From PNAI01 sp035501735 (GTDB taxonomy: Bacteria; Pseudomonadota; Alphaproteobacteria; Rhizobiales; Xanthobacteraceae): a stretch of DNA of 64,000 bases. A model generated the notes under the pieces. That model saw only the letters and a program-made list of their open reading frames with translations, was not told the origin of the DNA and made no database searches. The position numbers and the translations under genes are program-made. The DNA is taken from assembly GCA_035501735.1 (NCBI GenBank), contig DATJVR010000086.1, forward strand, positions 124,001 through 188,000. The letters are read 5' to 3'. Below are positions 56,888-64,000 of this stretch, piece by piece. Position 1 is the first letter of the stretch. The number at the start of each line of letters is the position of its first letter.

Positions 56888-58290
56888 GTGTGCTTTTCCT
56901 GGGGTTTGCTCTCGTCCTTGATCAGATAGCCGGTGGCCGAACGCCGCTTATCGAGCCAATCGCGTGCGGCCTGCTGGACGGCTTCCGCGGTCACGGCGCG
57001 AATGCGGTCCGGCCAGCCGAGCACGCGCTCGACCGTAGAGCCGGTACTCAGCGAGACGCCATACCAGCGTGCCATTGTGGCCTGACTGTCTTGCGCGAAA
57101 ATCGAGTCTGCGATCAGCCTATTCTTGGCGCGCGCCAGTTCGTCCGCCGTGACGCCCCTTGCGATGACATCCGCGATCACGCCATCGATCGCTTCTTCGA
57201 ACTGCGGCAATGTCACCCCCGGTTTTGGCGTGCCGGAAATGCCAAAATGGGTCGCGTCGAGCGCGGCGTCTTGATACCAGCTGCTGACGTTCACCGCGAT
57301 TCCGCGTTCGACCACGAGCTTGTCGTAGAGCCGGCCGGTCGTGCCGCCGCCGAGGATATGGGAGAGCACGTCGAGCGCTTCCGACTCGCCGGGCTTGGCC
57401 GTCGCGCCTGACGGTACGAGATAGTACCGCATGAGGCTCGGCTGCGCGACGCGCGCATCGGCGAGTTCGACATGCCGCGCCGCTTGTTGCTCAGGCTCCT
57501 GCGGCCGCATGCGCGGTGTGATTTTGGCGCGCGGTTTCACCTTCCCGTAGGTCGCGATCGCCAGCTTCTTGACTTCTTCCGCCGTCACGTCGCCGGCGAC
57601 CACCACGATCACGTTGTTGGGCGTGTAGAATTGCCGGTAGAACGCGAGCGCCTCTTCGCGATTGAGTTTCTCGATCTCGTGCCGCCAGCCGATCACGGGC
57701 TTGCCATAGGGGTGATTGAGGTAGAGCGCTGCCTCGAGCTGCTCGGAAAGCCGGGCGCTCGGGTTGTTGGCCACGCGCATGTTCTGCTCCTCAAGCACCA
57801 CTTTGAGCTCGGGCTTGACGACCTTGTCCGTGAGCACGAGGCCGGTCATGCGGTCCGCCTCGAATTCCATCAGCATCTTGAGATGCTCGCGCGCCGTGCG
57901 CTGGAAATATCCGGTGTAATCCGACGTGGTGAAGGCGTTTTCCTGACCGCCGATCGCGGCAACGGCCTTGGAGAATTTTCCGGCCGGATTCTTTGCCGTG
58001 CCCTTGAACATGAGATGTTCGAGAAAATGCGCGATGCCGGATTTCCCCGCCGGCTCGTCGGCGGAGCCGACCTTGTACCAGACCATGTGGGTGATCACCG
58101 GGCTGCGGTGGTCGGGAATGACGACGACCTCCAATCCGTTGGCGAGCTTGAAATAGCTGATATTCGGACCGGGGGAGGCGGCGACTTGGTTTGCGAACAG
58201 AAAAGCAGCGGCAAGGATGGTGGCGAGGAGCCTCGTCAGTCGGTCAAACACGAAGGCATACTCCACGTTAGTCTGGTTTTGTGCGTTCAT
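56884..58290 (-). CDS. M16-family zinc metallopeptidase, catalytic subunit
   Basis: A ~468-aa M16B peptidase with a signal peptide (LLATILAAAFLFANQVAAS). The inverted zinc motif is complete: KSGIAHFLEHLMFKGTAKNP (HxxEH, with the third ligand expected at the E in VVLEEQNMRV). It continues YTGYFQRTAREHLKMLMEFE, NHPYGKPVIGWRHEIEKLNR and LDVLSHILGGGTTGRLYDKL. It works with the inactive subunit in the overlapping gene to degrade periplasmic peptides. I start at ATG 58290; a TTG at 58314 adds 8 residues. It lies in the ileS-lspA direction of transcription. Confidence 0.93.
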   Translation of the reverse strand: MNAQNQTNVEYAFVFDRLTRLLATILAAAFLFANQVAASPGPNISYFKLANGLEVVVIPDHRSPVITHMVWYKVGSADEPAGKSGIAHFLEHLMFKGTAKNPAGKFSKAVAAIGGQENAFTTSDYTGYFQRTAREHLKMLMEFEADRMTGLVLTDKVVKPELKVVLEEQNMRVANNPSARLSEQLEAALYLNHPYGKPVIGWRHEIEKLNREEALAFYRQFYTPNNVIVVVAGDVTAEEVKKLAIATYGKVKPRAKITPRMRPQEPEQQAARHVELADARVAQPSLMRYYLVPSGATAKPGESEALDVLSHILGGGTTGRLYDKLVVERGIAVNVSSWYQDAALDATHFGISGTPKPGVTLPQFEEAIDGVIADVIARGVTADELARAKNRLIADSIFAQDSQATMARWYGVSLSTGSTVERVLGWPDRIRAVTAEAVQQAARDWLDKRRSATGYLIKDESKPQEKHT

Positions 58291-58400
58291 TGGCAGTTGC
58301 GCGTCACTCGCCAAAATTCATGGGATCATTGTCGATCGGCCTGCGCCGGCATACAGCCAAGGAAAATTGAAATATTTCTTCGAGCAAGCGTCGCGAAGGA

Positions 58401-59087
58401 TCAGCGCGGTACTGTCATGTCCAGCGGATCGAGAGCCTTCGTAACGGCTTTCTCTTTGCCGACACCATAGGGCTGGTATGGTGAAGGCGTGCGGTAGCCG
58501 GGTGGGGGCTCGATCAGGCTCGTGCGCGGAGTCTCGCCGGTGAACGTTTGGTATTCCTCTTTGTTCGGATTGAAGATCGAGCCAAAAAACCCTTTTGTAT
58601 CGGTTTCCTGTGGCTTCATCGGACCCAAGGGGTCCGTCTTCATGACGTCGATTTGACTGTTGCTTTTCGCGGCTGGGCCAGGATTGCGCAATTCGTCGGG
58701 ACGGAGCGGGCGACCTTCTTCGTAGATCGGCTCACCGGTTCTGCCGGACACGCCACGATTGACCTTGGCTTGCCTTTGCCGCTTGACGTCCGGGTCCTTC
58801 GGCCAGGCTGGATTCTTTTCGGCCGTTTGGCTGGAGACCGGCGGTACCAGATTGCGGTTCGGCGGAACGACCAGCGGCGAGCGCTCGCGATAGTCGATCC
58901 CGGCCTCGTCCCTTCGCAGCCCGAGGTTCTTCAGAAAGCCGCGAAGCATCTGAACGTCCCAGGCGTCGTCTTCGTCATCGGCGGCCACCGCCCTTTGACT
59001 CATGCCGCCGACCAGCACAGCAGCGCCGAGCATCGCGCCCAGCGCGGCGCGGATGAGGCGTTTTCTGCTCGCAACAGGTTGCATCAT
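58401..59087 (-). CDS. Conserved secreted protein of unknown function
   Basis: A 228-aa protein with a signal peptide (LGAMLGAAVLVGGMSQRAVA). The mature part is Pro/Asp/Lys/Arg-rich and mostly low-structure: DDAWDVQMLRGFLKNLGLRR, DYRERSPLVVPPNRNLVPPV, NPAWPKDPDVKRQRQAKVNR, PRTSLIEPPPGYRTPSPYQP. I recall proteins with this acidic, WPxDPDVxRxR motif near lspA in Rhizobiales, without an assigned role. It might act in outer-membrane or periplasm assembly, but nothing in the sequence shows this. It sits 72 bp after lspA and 110 bp before the M16 pair. Confidence 0.72.
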   Translation of the reverse strand: MMQPVASRKRLIRAALGAMLGAAVLVGGMSQRAVAADDEDDAWDVQMLRGFLKNLGLRRDEAGIDYRERSPLVVPPNRNLVPPVSSQTAEKNPAWPKDPDVKRQRQAKVNRGVSGRTGEPIYEEGRPLRPDELRNPGPAAKSNSQIDVMKTDPLGPMKPQETDTKGFFGSIFNPNKEEYQTFTGETPRTSLIEPPPGYRTPSPYQPYGVGKEKAVTKALDPLDMTVPR

Positions 59088-59159
59088 GTCTTCTTTCTGT
59101 CGCGCCCCGAATGATTAATTAATGGCGAATGCTCAATAATTCCTTGCATTGTGCCATGA

Positions 59160-59675
59160 TCAGGGCGCTTTTACGGCGCCTTCCCCGACCACAGATTCAT
59201 ACAGGATTCCGACCACCCCGGCAACGATGGCGGCGTCGGCGAGGTTAAAGACATACCAGTCGAAACGCCATTGGGGCGTGGCAATGTGCAGCAGCACGAA
59301 GTCGGCCACCGCGCCGTGGGCGACCCGGTCAATGGCGTTCCCCACGGCCCCGCCGATGATCAGCCCGAGCGCCACCGCTGACAGCCTGGAGCTGGTGCGG
59401 GCAAGCCAGATCCAGAGCAAGGCAACCGCGATGATCTTGAACGCCAGCAGCGCCCATTGCCCGAGCGGACCTTCCTGCCTGAACAAGCCGTAGCTGATGC
59501 CGGGATTCCAGGTGAGCACGAGATCGACGAAAGGCGCAATCGCGACCATGCCCTTCTTGCCGAGCTCGAAATCGTAAATCAGCCAGAGCTTCACCGCTTG
59601 GTCGAGCGCGCAGGCGATGGCCGCCGTGGCCAGTCCGAGCAGCGTACGGGGTCCGACCAGCCGCAACGGCTTCAC
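59160..59675 (-). CDS. lspA: Lipoprotein signal peptidase
   Basis: LspA cleaves the signal peptide of diacylated prolipoproteins in the inner membrane. The 171-aa sequence has four helices and the Asp motifs: GAVGNAIDRVAHGAVADFVL (NxxDR with the first catalytic Asp) and WYVFNLADAAIVAGVVG (FNxAD with the second). The start is the GTG at 59675 overlapping the ileS stop (GTGA), the usual ileS-lspA coupling; an ATG at 59702 would lie inside ileS. It pairs functionally with lgt at 21877. Confidence 0.93.
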   Translation of the reverse strand: MKPLRLVGPRTLLGLATAAIACALDQAVKLWLIYDFELGKKGMVAIAPFVDLVLTWNPGISYGLFRQEGPLGQWALLAFKIIAVALLWIWLARTSSRLSAVALGLIIGGAVGNAIDRVAHGAVADFVLLHIATPQWRFDWYVFNLADAAIVAGVVGILYESVVGEGAVKAP

Positions 59676-62600
59676 GGTGCCGCCTTGCGCATGGCATCCC
59701 ACTCACGCAGCGCGCGCGCATCGCGTGGCGTCACGTCGGGATATTGCGGATCGCTGCCGACCGAGGGCGAGATTTTCCACGAGCGCGCGCACTTCCTGCC
59801 TTGCGCACGCTGCGGCGCAACCGCGACGCCCGCGACATCAGGCAGACGGAAGGCATCGGCCGGCCCATCGCCTTCCACCAGCGTTGCGGCGGATGTGATG
59901 CATACTTCCGCGAGATCGATATCGACGAGCGCGGCAAACAGTTCTTTGTCGGCGACGTACACCAGCGGCGCTGCTTCGAGCGAGGAACCGATTTTCTTGT
60001 TAGCGCGCTCGATTTCGAGCGCGCCTGTCACGACGCGCCGCACCGTGCGCACCTTGCGCCATTTCTCCGCAAGTGCATCGTCGCGCCATGCGGGAGGAAC
60101 CGCGGGAAACTGTTCGAGATGCACCGATCTCTCCTCATTGCGCATGCGATCGGTCCACGCCTCCTCGGTGGTGAAGCACAGCATCGGCGAAAGCCAGATC
60201 ACGGTGCATCGGAATAGCTGATCGAGCACGGTAAGGCAGGCTTTGCGCGTCACCGACGAAATCGGCTCGCAATAAAGCGCATCCTTGCGAATGTCGAAAT
60301 AGAATGCCGACAGATCGCTGGTCATGAACGCATTGAGCGTCGCAAAAATGCGCTTGTAGTCGAAATCCGCATAGGCCTGCCGCACCAGCGCGTCGAGCTC
60401 GACCAGCCGGTGCAGCATCAAACGCTCCAGCTCCGGCATCTTGTCGTGCGCGATGCGGTCCTGCTCGTGGAAATGCGCGAGATTGCCGAGCATCCAGCGG
60501 ATCGTATTGCGCAGCTTGCGGTACGTGTCGACCGTGGTCTTGAGAATCTCGTTGCCGATGCGCACGTCGTCCGCATAATCCGATGCGCAGGCCCACATCC
60601 GCAGAATATCGGCGCCCGACTGTTTGATGACGTCCTGCGGCGCAACCGTATTGCCGAGCGACTTCGACATCTTGCGGCCGTCCTCCGCGAGCGTGAATCC
60701 GTGCGTGAGCACCACGTCGAACGGCGCCACGCCGCGCGTCGCGCAGCTTTCCATCAGCGAGGATTGAAACCAGCCGCGATGCTGGTCGGAGCCTTCGAGG
60801 TACATCACCACGTCGCTGCCGCCGTCCTTCTTGCGGCGGACTTTCAGGTCGTCGCGCACTTCCAGCGTGAACGCATGCGTCGAGGCGGAATCGAACCACA
60901 CGTCGCAGATGTCGTTGACCTTCTGCCATTCCGCCGGATCGAAGTCGCTGCCGAGGAATCGTTTCGCGGCATCGGGCGCAAACCAGGCGGCCGCGCCCTC
61001 TTGCTCGAACGCCTCGATGATGCGTTTGTTGACGCGTTCGTCTGTGAGGATGTCGACCGATCCGTCGCTCTTCTCGCGCGCAAAAAACGGAATTGGCACG
61101 CCCCACACGCGCTGCCGCGAGAGCACCCAATCCGGCTTGTTTTCGACCATTCCGGTGATGCGGTTCTCGCCCGCGGGCGGCACCCAGCGTGTCGCTTTGA
61201 TTGCGGCCAGCGCGCGTGCGCGCAGCGTATCGCCCGCCTTTGCCCTTCCGTCGGGGCCCAGGATGGGCTTGTCCATCGCCACGAACCATTGCGGCGTGTT
61301 GCGGAAGATGACTGGCTTTTTCGAGCGCCAGGAATGCGGATATTGATGTTTCAATCGCCCGCGCGCGATCAGCATGCCGGCGTCGGTGAGCGCCTTGATC
61401 ACGGCGTCGTTGCCGTCGCCCTTGTCGCCCTTCTCGGTCAACACCCGCTTGCCGGCAAAGCCCGGCGCCTGGTCGGTGAACACGCCGTCCGCATCGACCG
61501 TGAACGGGATAACCGGGCTGATGCCTTCGGCCTCCAGCTTGCGGGTCGACGAGGTCCAGACATCGAAGTCTTCGCGGCCGTGTCCCGGCGCGGTGTGCAC
61601 GAAACCGGTTCCGGTGTCGTCGCTGACATGGTCGCCTTCGAGCACCGGCACCTTGAATTCATAATCGCCGGCGAGGCCTTTGAGCGGGTGCCGGCAAATG
61701 GTCCCGAGCAACCACAAGGGCGAGAGCGTCGCGCGCTGCTTGAAGGCGGTGACCCGCGCCTGCCGCAACGTCTCAACGACCAGATTTTCGGCGATGATGA
61801 ATTTATCGCCGACCTTCGCCCAATTTCCTGTTGGGGCATCGGTGACTTCGTAGAGTCCATATGAAATCTTGGATGAGAAGCAGACCGCCCGGTTGCCCGG
61901 GATGGTCCATGGCGTCGTGGTCCAGATGACGATCGAAGCATCCCGCAATTCTTTCGCTCGTTCGCTGGGAACGTCTTTCAGTTCCGCAATCGGAAATTTC
62001 ACCCAGATCTGATCGCTGGTGTAGTCCTCGTATTCCACCTCGGCTTCCGCCAGCGCCGTCTTCTCGACCACCGACCACATCACCGGCTTCGAGCCGCGGT
62101 AGAGCAGGCCGTTGGCGCCGAATTTCATCAATTCGCGCGCGATCTGCGCTTCGGATGCAGGCGCCATCGTGCTGTAGTAATGCTCCCAGTCGCCGACCAC
62201 GCCGAGGCGCTTGAAATCCTCGCGCTGCGTGTTGATCCATCGCTCGGCGAAGGCGCGGCACTCACGCAGGAATTCGACCGTCGGCACCTTGTCCTTGTCT
62301 TTGCCCTTGGCGCGGTATTCCTTTTCGATCTCCCATTCAATCGGCAGGCCGTGGCAGTCCCAGCCCGGCACGTAATTCGAATCCCAGCCCATCATCTGAT
62401 GCGAGCGCACCACCACGTCTTTCAGAATCTTATTGAGCGCGGTGCCGATATGGATGTTGCCGTTGGCGTAGGGCGGCCCGTCGTGCAGAACGAAGCGCGG
62501 CCGGCCTTTCCCGGCCGCGCGCAGCCGCTCGTACAGGCCGAGTTTCTGCCAGCGCGCCAGGATTTCCGGCTCGCGCTGCGGCAGGCCGGCACGCATTGGA

Positions 62601-62677
62601 AATTCGGTTTGCGGCAGGAACAGCGTTTCGCTGTAGTCGCGCTCGCCGGTCTTGGCGTCTGGCCTGTTCTCGTTCAT
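59672..62677 (-). CDS. ileS: Isoleucyl-tRNA synthetase
   Basis: IleRS charges tRNA-Ile, and its CP1 domain edits Val. The 1001-aa class Ia sequence has the HIGH motif in PPYANGNIHIGTALNKILK, the CP1 editing domain with VIWTTTPWTIPGNRAVCFSS and FVHTAPGHGREDFDVW, the SSTHAF/WFDS region, EGSDQHRGWFQSSLMESC and KMSKS in DGRKMSKSLGNTV. The anticodon domain follows. The C-terminal zinc finger is reduced: RKCARSWKISPSVGSD keeps one Cys where E. coli has four. Start ATG 62677; it heads the leftward lspA, M16, pgi run. Confidence 0.97.
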   Translation of the reverse strand: MNENRPDAKTGERDYSETLFLPQTEFPMRAGLPQREPEILARWQKLGLYERLRAAGKGRPRFVLHDGPPYANGNIHIGTALNKILKDVVVRSHQMMGWDSNYVPGWDCHGLPIEWEIEKEYRAKGKDKDKVPTVEFLRECRAFAERWINTQREDFKRLGVVGDWEHYYSTMAPASEAQIARELMKFGANGLLYRGSKPVMWSVVEKTALAEAEVEYEDYTSDQIWVKFPIAELKDVPSERAKELRDASIVIWTTTPWTIPGNRAVCFSSKISYGLYEVTDAPTGNWAKVGDKFIIAENLVVETLRQARVTAFKQRATLSPLWLLGTICRHPLKGLAGDYEFKVPVLEGDHVSDDTGTGFVHTAPGHGREDFDVWTSSTRKLEAEGISPVIPFTVDADGVFTDQAPGFAGKRVLTEKGDKGDGNDAVIKALTDAGMLIARGRLKHQYPHSWRSKKPVIFRNTPQWFVAMDKPILGPDGRAKAGDTLRARALAAIKATRWVPPAGENRITGMVENKPDWVLSRQRVWGVPIPFFAREKSDGSVDILTDERVNKRIIEAFEQEGAAAWFAPDAAKRFLGSDFDPAEWQKVNDICDVWFDSASTHAFTLEVRDDLKVRRKKDGGSDVVMYLEGSDQHRGWFQSSLMESCATRGVAPFDVVLTHGFTLAEDGRKMSKSLGNTVAPQDVIKQSGADILRMWACASDYADDVRIGNEILKTTVDTYRKLRNTIRWMLGNLAHFHEQDRIAHDKMPELERLMLHRLVELDALVRQAYADFDYKRIFATLNAFMTSDLSAFYFDIRKDALYCEPISSVTRKACLTVLDQLFRCTVIWLSPMLCFTTEEAWTDRMRNEERSVHLEQFPAVPPAWRDDALAEKWRKVRTVRRVVTGALEIERANKKIGSSLEAAPLVYVADKELFAALVDIDLAEVCITSAATLVEGDGPADAFRLPDVAGVAVAPQRAQGRKCARSWKISPSVGSDPQYPDVTPRDARALREWDAMRKAAP

Positions 62678-62775
62678 GGCCGTGGTCTAGCAGGCGATCT
62701 TGGCGCCGCAAAGCCTCACCTCGCGGCAGTAGCTTTGCACCAAACAGCGGGGGGTGCTGGACTCTTGCAAACATT

Positions 62776-62801
62776 AGGATTCGTGCATAGACCCGAATCC
62801 T
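62776..62801. promoter_or_regulatory. Stem-loop between ileS and the integrase fragment
   Basis: AGGATTCG-(10 nt)-CGAATCCT is a perfect 8-bp stem about 100 bp upstream of ileS and 110 bp before the integrase fragment. It may be a leader structure or a recombination/att-related site; no tRNA remnant is clear. Confidence 0.35.
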
Positions 62802-62910
62802 GATGGCAGCATGAGACTGCGGGTGTTGGCGGCGCGTCATTTCCCATGCGCTTCCCAGTTTTGATCGGGAACGAAATCGCATAAAGCTTAATAAAACCAC
62901 AGCTCTTCAG

Positions 62911-63345
62911 GTGACTGTGCCGCCGGGGAAAAGCGAAATCATCGTGTTCGACGATGACATTCCACTTTTCGGCTTTCGCGTTCGCGCCGGCGGATCGCGC
63001 ACTTGGATATTTCAGTATAGGCAAGGCGGCAAGCAGCGTCGGATGTCGCTCGGTTCCGCCACCGCGATCAACGCGCAGGTCGCCCGTGAGCAGGCCGCCA
63101 AGTTGCACGCGCTCGTAAAACTTGGCCACGACCCGGCCGGGCAAAAGCTCGCAGCACGGGCGCAAGCCTCTGAAACGTTCGCAGCACTGTTAGGCCGTTA
63201 CTTGGCGCATAAAAAGGCGAGCCTAAGGCCCAGAAGCTTCCTTCAGGTCGATCGCCACCTAACACGTTATGCCAAGCGCATGAGGTGCGTCTGGTTTTGT
63301 GCAGATTGGTGGATTGTTCTCCGGTTTAGTTTCCTGCCATACTGA
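62911..63345 (+). pseudogene. N-terminal fragment of a tyrosine-recombinase integrase
   Basis: Residues ~1-120 read as the start of a P4-type integrase: the DUF4102-like arm-binding domain (VFDDDIPLFGFRVRAGGSRT, WIFQYRQGGKQRRMSLGSAT, then NAQVAREQAAKLHALVKLGH, DPAGQKLAARAQAS) and the beginning of the SAM-like core-binding domain (ETFAALLGRYLAHKKASLRP, RSFLQVDRHLTRYAKRM). Conservation stops near 63282, and the frame ends at 63345 without the catalytic R-H-R-Y domain. The in-frame sequence upstream (IKLNKTTALQ) also looks integrase-like, so the true start is unclear. It is a decayed mobile-element gene beside ileS. Confidence 0.75.
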
Positions 63346-63373
63346 GTTGGGGAGCGCCGGGCACGTTGGAGCG

Positions 63374-63643
63374 ATGCGCACGTTCATTAAAAAGTTAGGC
63401 AAGGACACGGTTTTTGACCCGGAGGACGTCACTATTTTGGTTGGTGCTTTTGATACCGCCTGGAAGTCCGTTCAAGCCAGTGGTTCCGAGTATTCTGCAG
63501 AGAGATTTGCCACTCAGGCCCGCGAGATATTAGCCAAGCATATCATTGATGCAGCCGAACACGGTGAGCGTGATCAACGGCAATTGGCTGCCGGTGCGCT
63601 ACTCAAATTAAGCCACTCCAATTTGAAATTTCCGTCCAAATAA
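63374..63643 (+). CDS. Small conserved hypothetical protein
   Basis: An 89-aa protein: MRTFIKKLGKDTVFDPEDVT, ILVGAFDTAWKSVQASGSEY, SAERFATQAREILAKHIIDA and AEHGERDQRQLAAGALLKLS. I recall short proteins with this PEDxxILVxAFDxAW motif repeatedly in Bradyrhizobium accessory regions; function is unknown. The ATG at 63374 has a GGAG-type site a few bases upstream. It may be cargo or a remnant associated with the integrase fragment. No signal peptide or helix-turn-helix is visible. The family resemblance is from memory only. Confidence 0.65.
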   Translation: MRTFIKKLGKDTVFDPEDVTILVGAFDTAWKSVQASGSEYSAERFATQAREILAKHIIDAAEHGERDQRQLAAGALLKLSHSNLKFPSK

Positions 63644-64000
63644 TTGCATCGGGCAGGGACTCGATCCTGAATCAATCGGCTCCGAGCGCGAATAAGTCAT
63701 CTGCATCCATCAGATAGCGAACCTCGCGCGATGACAGCGCCTTGTGGCGGATCAACTCTGAGAAACCGGCAGGACGGACTTCAATCCCAACTCACTGCTC
63801 ATCGTTGGGGAACCCGAAATAACGTGGCACGTTGCCAATTGGTGGGAGCTATGCCGGTGCGCGCACATGGTCCGAAGACAGCACGTTGTGGAGTGGCCGA
63901 GGCCGTTCAAGAACGCCAATCTACGGAGAATGGCGTCGATATTTGGTTATACCGACGACTACGTTGCTGATTATCCGGTACATAACCCAGAGTTTCGTGA
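63644..64000. other. Accessory region at the window edge, no confident gene
   Basis: Two possible coding traces appear. On the plus strand a frame is open from 63762 to the edge with protein-like sequence (FNPNSLLIVGEPEITWHVA, later MASIFGYTDDYVADYPVHNP), which could begin at ATG 63867 or be a remnant. On the minus strand 63672-63791 encodes a plausible C-terminus (SELIRHKALSSREVRYLMD, ending DDLFALGAD) with no start. Neither matches a family I know. Confidence 0.4.

Noticed and set aside
62678..62910. tRNA gene or tRNA remnant as an integration target
   Set aside because: The 62776-62801 stem resembles a T-arm pairing in outline, but no anticodon or acceptor stems could be assembled.
63731..63970. 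Plus-strand 79-codon frame at the window end
   Set aside because: Cys/Arg-rich shadow-like translation with no ribosome site; the other frame open to the edge is more protein-like.

Overview
The window looks like chromosomal DNA of an alphaproteobacterium in the Hyphomicrobiales, closest in style to Bradyrhizobium, Rhodopseudomonas or Xanthobacteraceae. The evidence is the high GC content, the GTG/TTG starts and 4-bp start/stop overlaps, the ilvE-MarR-response regulator-kinase block, the UbiK, DUF4170 and DUF2093 families, and two orphan Bug/TctC-type binding proteins. No rRNA, tRNA or CRISPR array was found. Almost all of the sequence is core genome. Only the last ~1.3 kb (an integrase fragment and small unknown genes) looks accessory.

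Layout: 1-5.4 kb has a truncated 3-hydroxyacyl-CoA dehydrogenase, a YjfB-like small protein, a SleB-type cell-wall hydrolase, uvrC and an Omp25/31-like porin. 5.4-7.1 kb has a palindromic repeat, a decayed phosphate-transporter end, then pgsA-moaD-moaE. 7.1-9.4 kb has a secreted beta-propeller protein and a Bug-family binding protein. 9.4-14 kb has an M15 peptidase and ilvE, divergent from a MarR regulator, response regulator and histidine kinase. 14-19.8 kb has small secreted and TPR proteins, tetR, proC, a YbjN protein, prs and a lipoprotein. 20-24 kb has pgeF, a MidA-type methyltransferase, lgt and a secreted alpha/beta hydrolase. 24-29.3 kb has ubiK, then rplY-pth-ychF and two MaoC dehydratases with an MFS exporter. 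29-34.6 kb has rsmE, ubiA, pmbA and a CysQ-like phosphatase. 34.6-38.1 kb is a lipid A/Kdo block (DUF4170, DUF374 acyltransferase, waaA, lpxK, DUF2093).

38-50.7 kb has a dienelactone-hydrolase-like protein, a POT peptide transporter, xseA, a Cys-rich lipoprotein, purD, a ThDP decarboxylase, a phosphotransferase and patatin pair, tadA, a pseudouridine synthase and rsmD. From 62.7 back to 50.7 kb a long same-strand run reads ileS-lspA-unknown-two M16 peptidases-pgi-arfB-mutL-Bug protein.

The genes mostly serve housekeeping: DNA repair (uvrC, xseA, mutL), translation (rplY, pth, ychF, arfB, rsmE, rsmD, tadA, ileS), envelope and lipoprotein biogenesis (lgt, lspA, waaA, lpxK, pgsA), and molybdopterin, ubiquinone, purine and amino-acid synthesis. 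I saw no clear undescribed multi-gene system. The most interesting signals are non-coding: a perfect inverted repeat across the MarR start codon, three phased dyads beside pgeF, a structured rplY leader with a duplicated Shine-Dalgarno segment, a perfect CtrA-type box with clustered GANTC sites, a 17-codon leader ORF feeding a hairpin before the DLH-like gene, and a palindromic element translated inside a pseudouridine synthase. All functional assignments rest on reading the sequence and recalling family features; no searches were run.
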